From Rudaea sp. (GTDB lineage Bacteria > Pseudomonadota > Gammaproteobacteria > Xanthomonadales > Rhodanobacteraceae), in NCBI GenBank assembly GCA_025934455.1, contig JAICYA010000085.1, positions 1-7,589 of the forward strand: a stretch of 7,589 bases of DNA. The letters are read 5' to 3'. A program made the translations under genes and the position numbers. The notes beneath the pieces were generated by a model, which saw only the letters and a program-made list of their open reading frames with translations, made no database searches and was not told the origin of the DNA. Positions 6,102 through 7,589 of the stretch are shown piece after piece (positions within the stretch are counted from its first letter, which is position 1; each line of letters opens with the position of its first letter).

Positions 6102-6109
6102 GCTACAAT
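6102..6109 (+). promoter_or_regulatory. Extended -10 promoter of proS
   Basis: TGCTACAAT across 6101-6109: TG, one base, then TACAAT (five of six matches to TATAAT). Transcription would begin near 6116, leaving a leader of about 25 bases before the proS ATG at 6141. The -35 position (about 6081-6086, GCAAGT) falls in the last codons of the DUF4124 gene and is a poor match, as usual for extended -10 promoters. No terminator separates the two genes, so read-through is also possible. Confidence 0.55.
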
Positions 6110-6140
6110 CGCGGATTCTTTTTCGCGACGACACGCCGCC

Positions 6141-7589
6141 ATGCGTCTTTCCAGATTCCATCTCGCCACCGTCAAGGAAGTCCCCGCCGACGCGGAGATC
6201 GCCAGCCACCGGCTGATGCTGCGCGCCGGCATGCTGCGCAAGCTCGCGGCGGGCTTGTATACCTGGTCGCCGCTGGGCCTCAAGGTGCTCAAAAAAGTCG
6301 AGGCCATCGTGCGCGAGGAAATGAATCGCGCCGGCGCGCTCGAGATCGTCATGCCGACCGTGCAGCCGCGCGAGTTGTGGGACGAAACCGGGCGCTGGCA
6401 GAAATTCGGCCCGCAGTTGCTCAAGATCAAGGATCGCAAGGAAGCCGAATACTGCTACGCGCCGACCGCCGAGGAAGTGGTCACCGATTTCGCGCGCAGC
6501 GAGCTGAAAAGCTACAAGCAGTTGCCGGTCAACCTCTACCAGATCAACACGAAATTCCGCGACGAAATCCGCCCGCGCTTCGGCGTGATGCGCGCGCGCG
6601 AGTTCCTGATGAAGGATGCCTACTCCTTCCATCTCGACGAGGAAGACCTCGTCCGCGAATACGACAACATGTACGCGACGTACGCGCGCATCTTCACGCG
6701 CCTCGGACTCGCCTTCCGCGCGGTCGCCGCCGACACCGGCGCGATCGGCGGCAGCCGCAGCAACGAATTCCAGGTGCTTGCCGACTCGGGCGAGGACGCG
6801 CTGGTGTTTTCCGACGCTTCCGACTACGCGGCCAACCTCGAACTCGCCTCAGCCCTTCCGCCCGGTCCGCGCGCGGCGGCAAGCGAGGCGATGCGCGAGG
6901 TGCCGACGCCCGGCAAATCGACCTGCGCCGACGTCGCCACACTGCTCGGCATCGACATCCGGCGTACGGTGAAATCCGTTTGCGTGATCGGCGACGAGAA
7001 TCGATTCGTGCTCGCGTTGGTGCGCGGCGACCACGACGTCAACGAGGTCAAGCTGCAGAAGATCGCCGGCATGGCGGAATACCGCCTCGCCAACGAGCAG
7101 GAAATCCTCGCCGCGCTCGGCGCCAGACCTGGTTATCTCGGCCCCGTGCATGCCGATCGCAAGAAAGTGCGGGTCATTGCCGATCGCGACGTCGCCGCAA
7201 TGGCCGATTTCGTCGTCGGCGCGAACAAGGTCGACTTCCACATCGCCGGCGTGAACTGGGGCCGCGACCTGCCCGAACCCGAGACGATCGCCGACATCCG
7301 CAAGGCGGTCGAAGGCGATTTGTCGCCGGATGGGAAAGGCGTGCTGAAGATCGCGCGCGGTATCGAAGTCGGCCACGTGTTCGCGCTCGGCACGAAATAC
7401 TCCGAGGCCATGCACGCGAGCGTGCTCGACGCCGATGGCAAGAACCGTCCGATGCAGATGGGCTGCTATGGCATCGGCGTGTCGCGCATCGTCGCCGCGG
7501 CGATCGAGCAGAACCACGACGACGCCGGCATCATCTGGCCCGAACCGATGGCGCCGTGGCGCGTGGCGGTATGCGTGATCAATCCGAAG
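6141..7589 (+). CDS. proS: Prolyl-tRNA synthetase (partial, C-terminus off the right edge)
   Basis: Cytoplasmic enzyme that attaches proline to its tRNA. 483 codons run in frame to the window edge; the bacterial enzyme is about 570 residues, so most of the C-terminal anticodon-binding domain is missing. The N-terminus [20 protein letters not shown] is typical. Class II core motifs are visible: motif 1 region around [17 protein letters not shown] and [12 protein letters not shown]; motif 2 [21 protein letters not shown] (about 138-158, with the Arg residues that bind ATP); and motif 3 [20 protein letters not shown] near 445-465. Between motifs 2 and 3 lies the inserted YbaK-like editing domain (roughly 225-405). 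It contains [14 protein letters not shown], which matches the segment holding the conserved editing lysine, so deacylation of mischarged Ala-tRNA(Pro) is expected. The start is the ATG at 6141 with no clear Shine-Dalgarno, about 25 bases after the predicted transcription start. The family is certain. Confidence 0.97.
   Translation, partial: MRLSRFHLATVKEVPADAEIASHRLMLRAGMLRKLAAGLYTWSPLGLKVLKKVEAIVREEMNRAGALEIVMPTVQPRELWDETGRWQKFGPQLLKIKDRKEAEYCYAPTAEEVVTDFARSELKSYKQLPVNLYQINTKFRDEIRPRFGVMRAREFLMKDAYSFHLDEEDLVREYDNMYATYARIFTRLGLAFRAVAADTGAIGGSRSNEFQVLADSGEDALVFSDASDYAANLELASALPPGPRAAASEAMREVPTPGKSTCADVATLLGIDIRRTVKSVCVIGDENRFVLALVRGDHDVNEVKLQKIAGMAEYRLANEQEILAALGARPGYLGPVHADRKKVRVIADRDVAAMADFVVGANKVDFHIAGVNWGRDLPEPETIADIRKAVEGDLSPDGKGVLKIARGIEVGHVFALGTKYSEAMHASVLDADGKNRPMQMGCYGIGVSRIVAAAIEQNHDDAGIIWPEPMAPWRVAVCVINPK

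Noticed and set aside
4440..6632. A 730-codon open frame on the minus strand, far longer than pssA
   Set aside because: Only the last 262 residues match a protein family (PssA). The upstream part is antisense to the DUF4124 and proS genes and is open only because stop codons are rare in GC-rich DNA.
6849..7517. A 222-codon minus-strand open frame inside proS
   Set aside because: It is antisense to the conserved editing domain and motif 3 of proS, and its translation shows no recognisable family.

Overview
The window is GC-rich, with G/C-ending codons in every real frame. It looks like a chromosomal piece of a gammaproteobacterium of the Xanthomonadales/Lysobacterales type. This is inferred from three things: a CDP-alcohol-type (not E. 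coli PLD-type) phosphatidylserine synthase, tandem DUF4124 envelope proteins, and a bacterial-type prolyl-tRNA synthetase with an inserted editing domain. I see no tRNA, rRNA, CRISPR array, insertion sequence or attachment site.

Minus strand, 5228 down to 1: six tightly packed genes that read as one operon. In transcription order they are pssA (phosphatidylserine synthase), a GAF-PP2C(SpoIIE)-HATPase regulator, a stand-alone STAS protein, an MlaE-type permease, an MlaF-type ATPase, and an MlaD-type MCE protein cut by the left edge. The first two junctions are 4-base overlaps (GTGA, ATGA). The next gaps are 1, 8 and 10 bases. The regulator carries both halves of a partner switch (phosphatase and kinase-like domain) and is followed at once by a STAS protein with an intact DSSG phospho-acceptor motif. 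STAS proteins also form part of Mla transporters (MlaB). The layout therefore suggests that a sensed signal sets the phosphorylation state of the STAS protein and so tunes a lipid transporter, in a transcript that also makes a key phospholipid enzyme.

The 145-base gap 5229-5373 is a divergent promoter region with a plausible -10 element for each direction and a small inverted repeat.

Plus strand, 5374 to the right edge: a secreted DUF4124 protein, a small membrane-anchored DUF4124 protein, and proS (483 codons, cut by the right edge). proS has its own extended -10 promoter overlapping the end of the gene before it. These genes are probably unrelated to the minus-strand operon beyond sharing the divergent promoter region.
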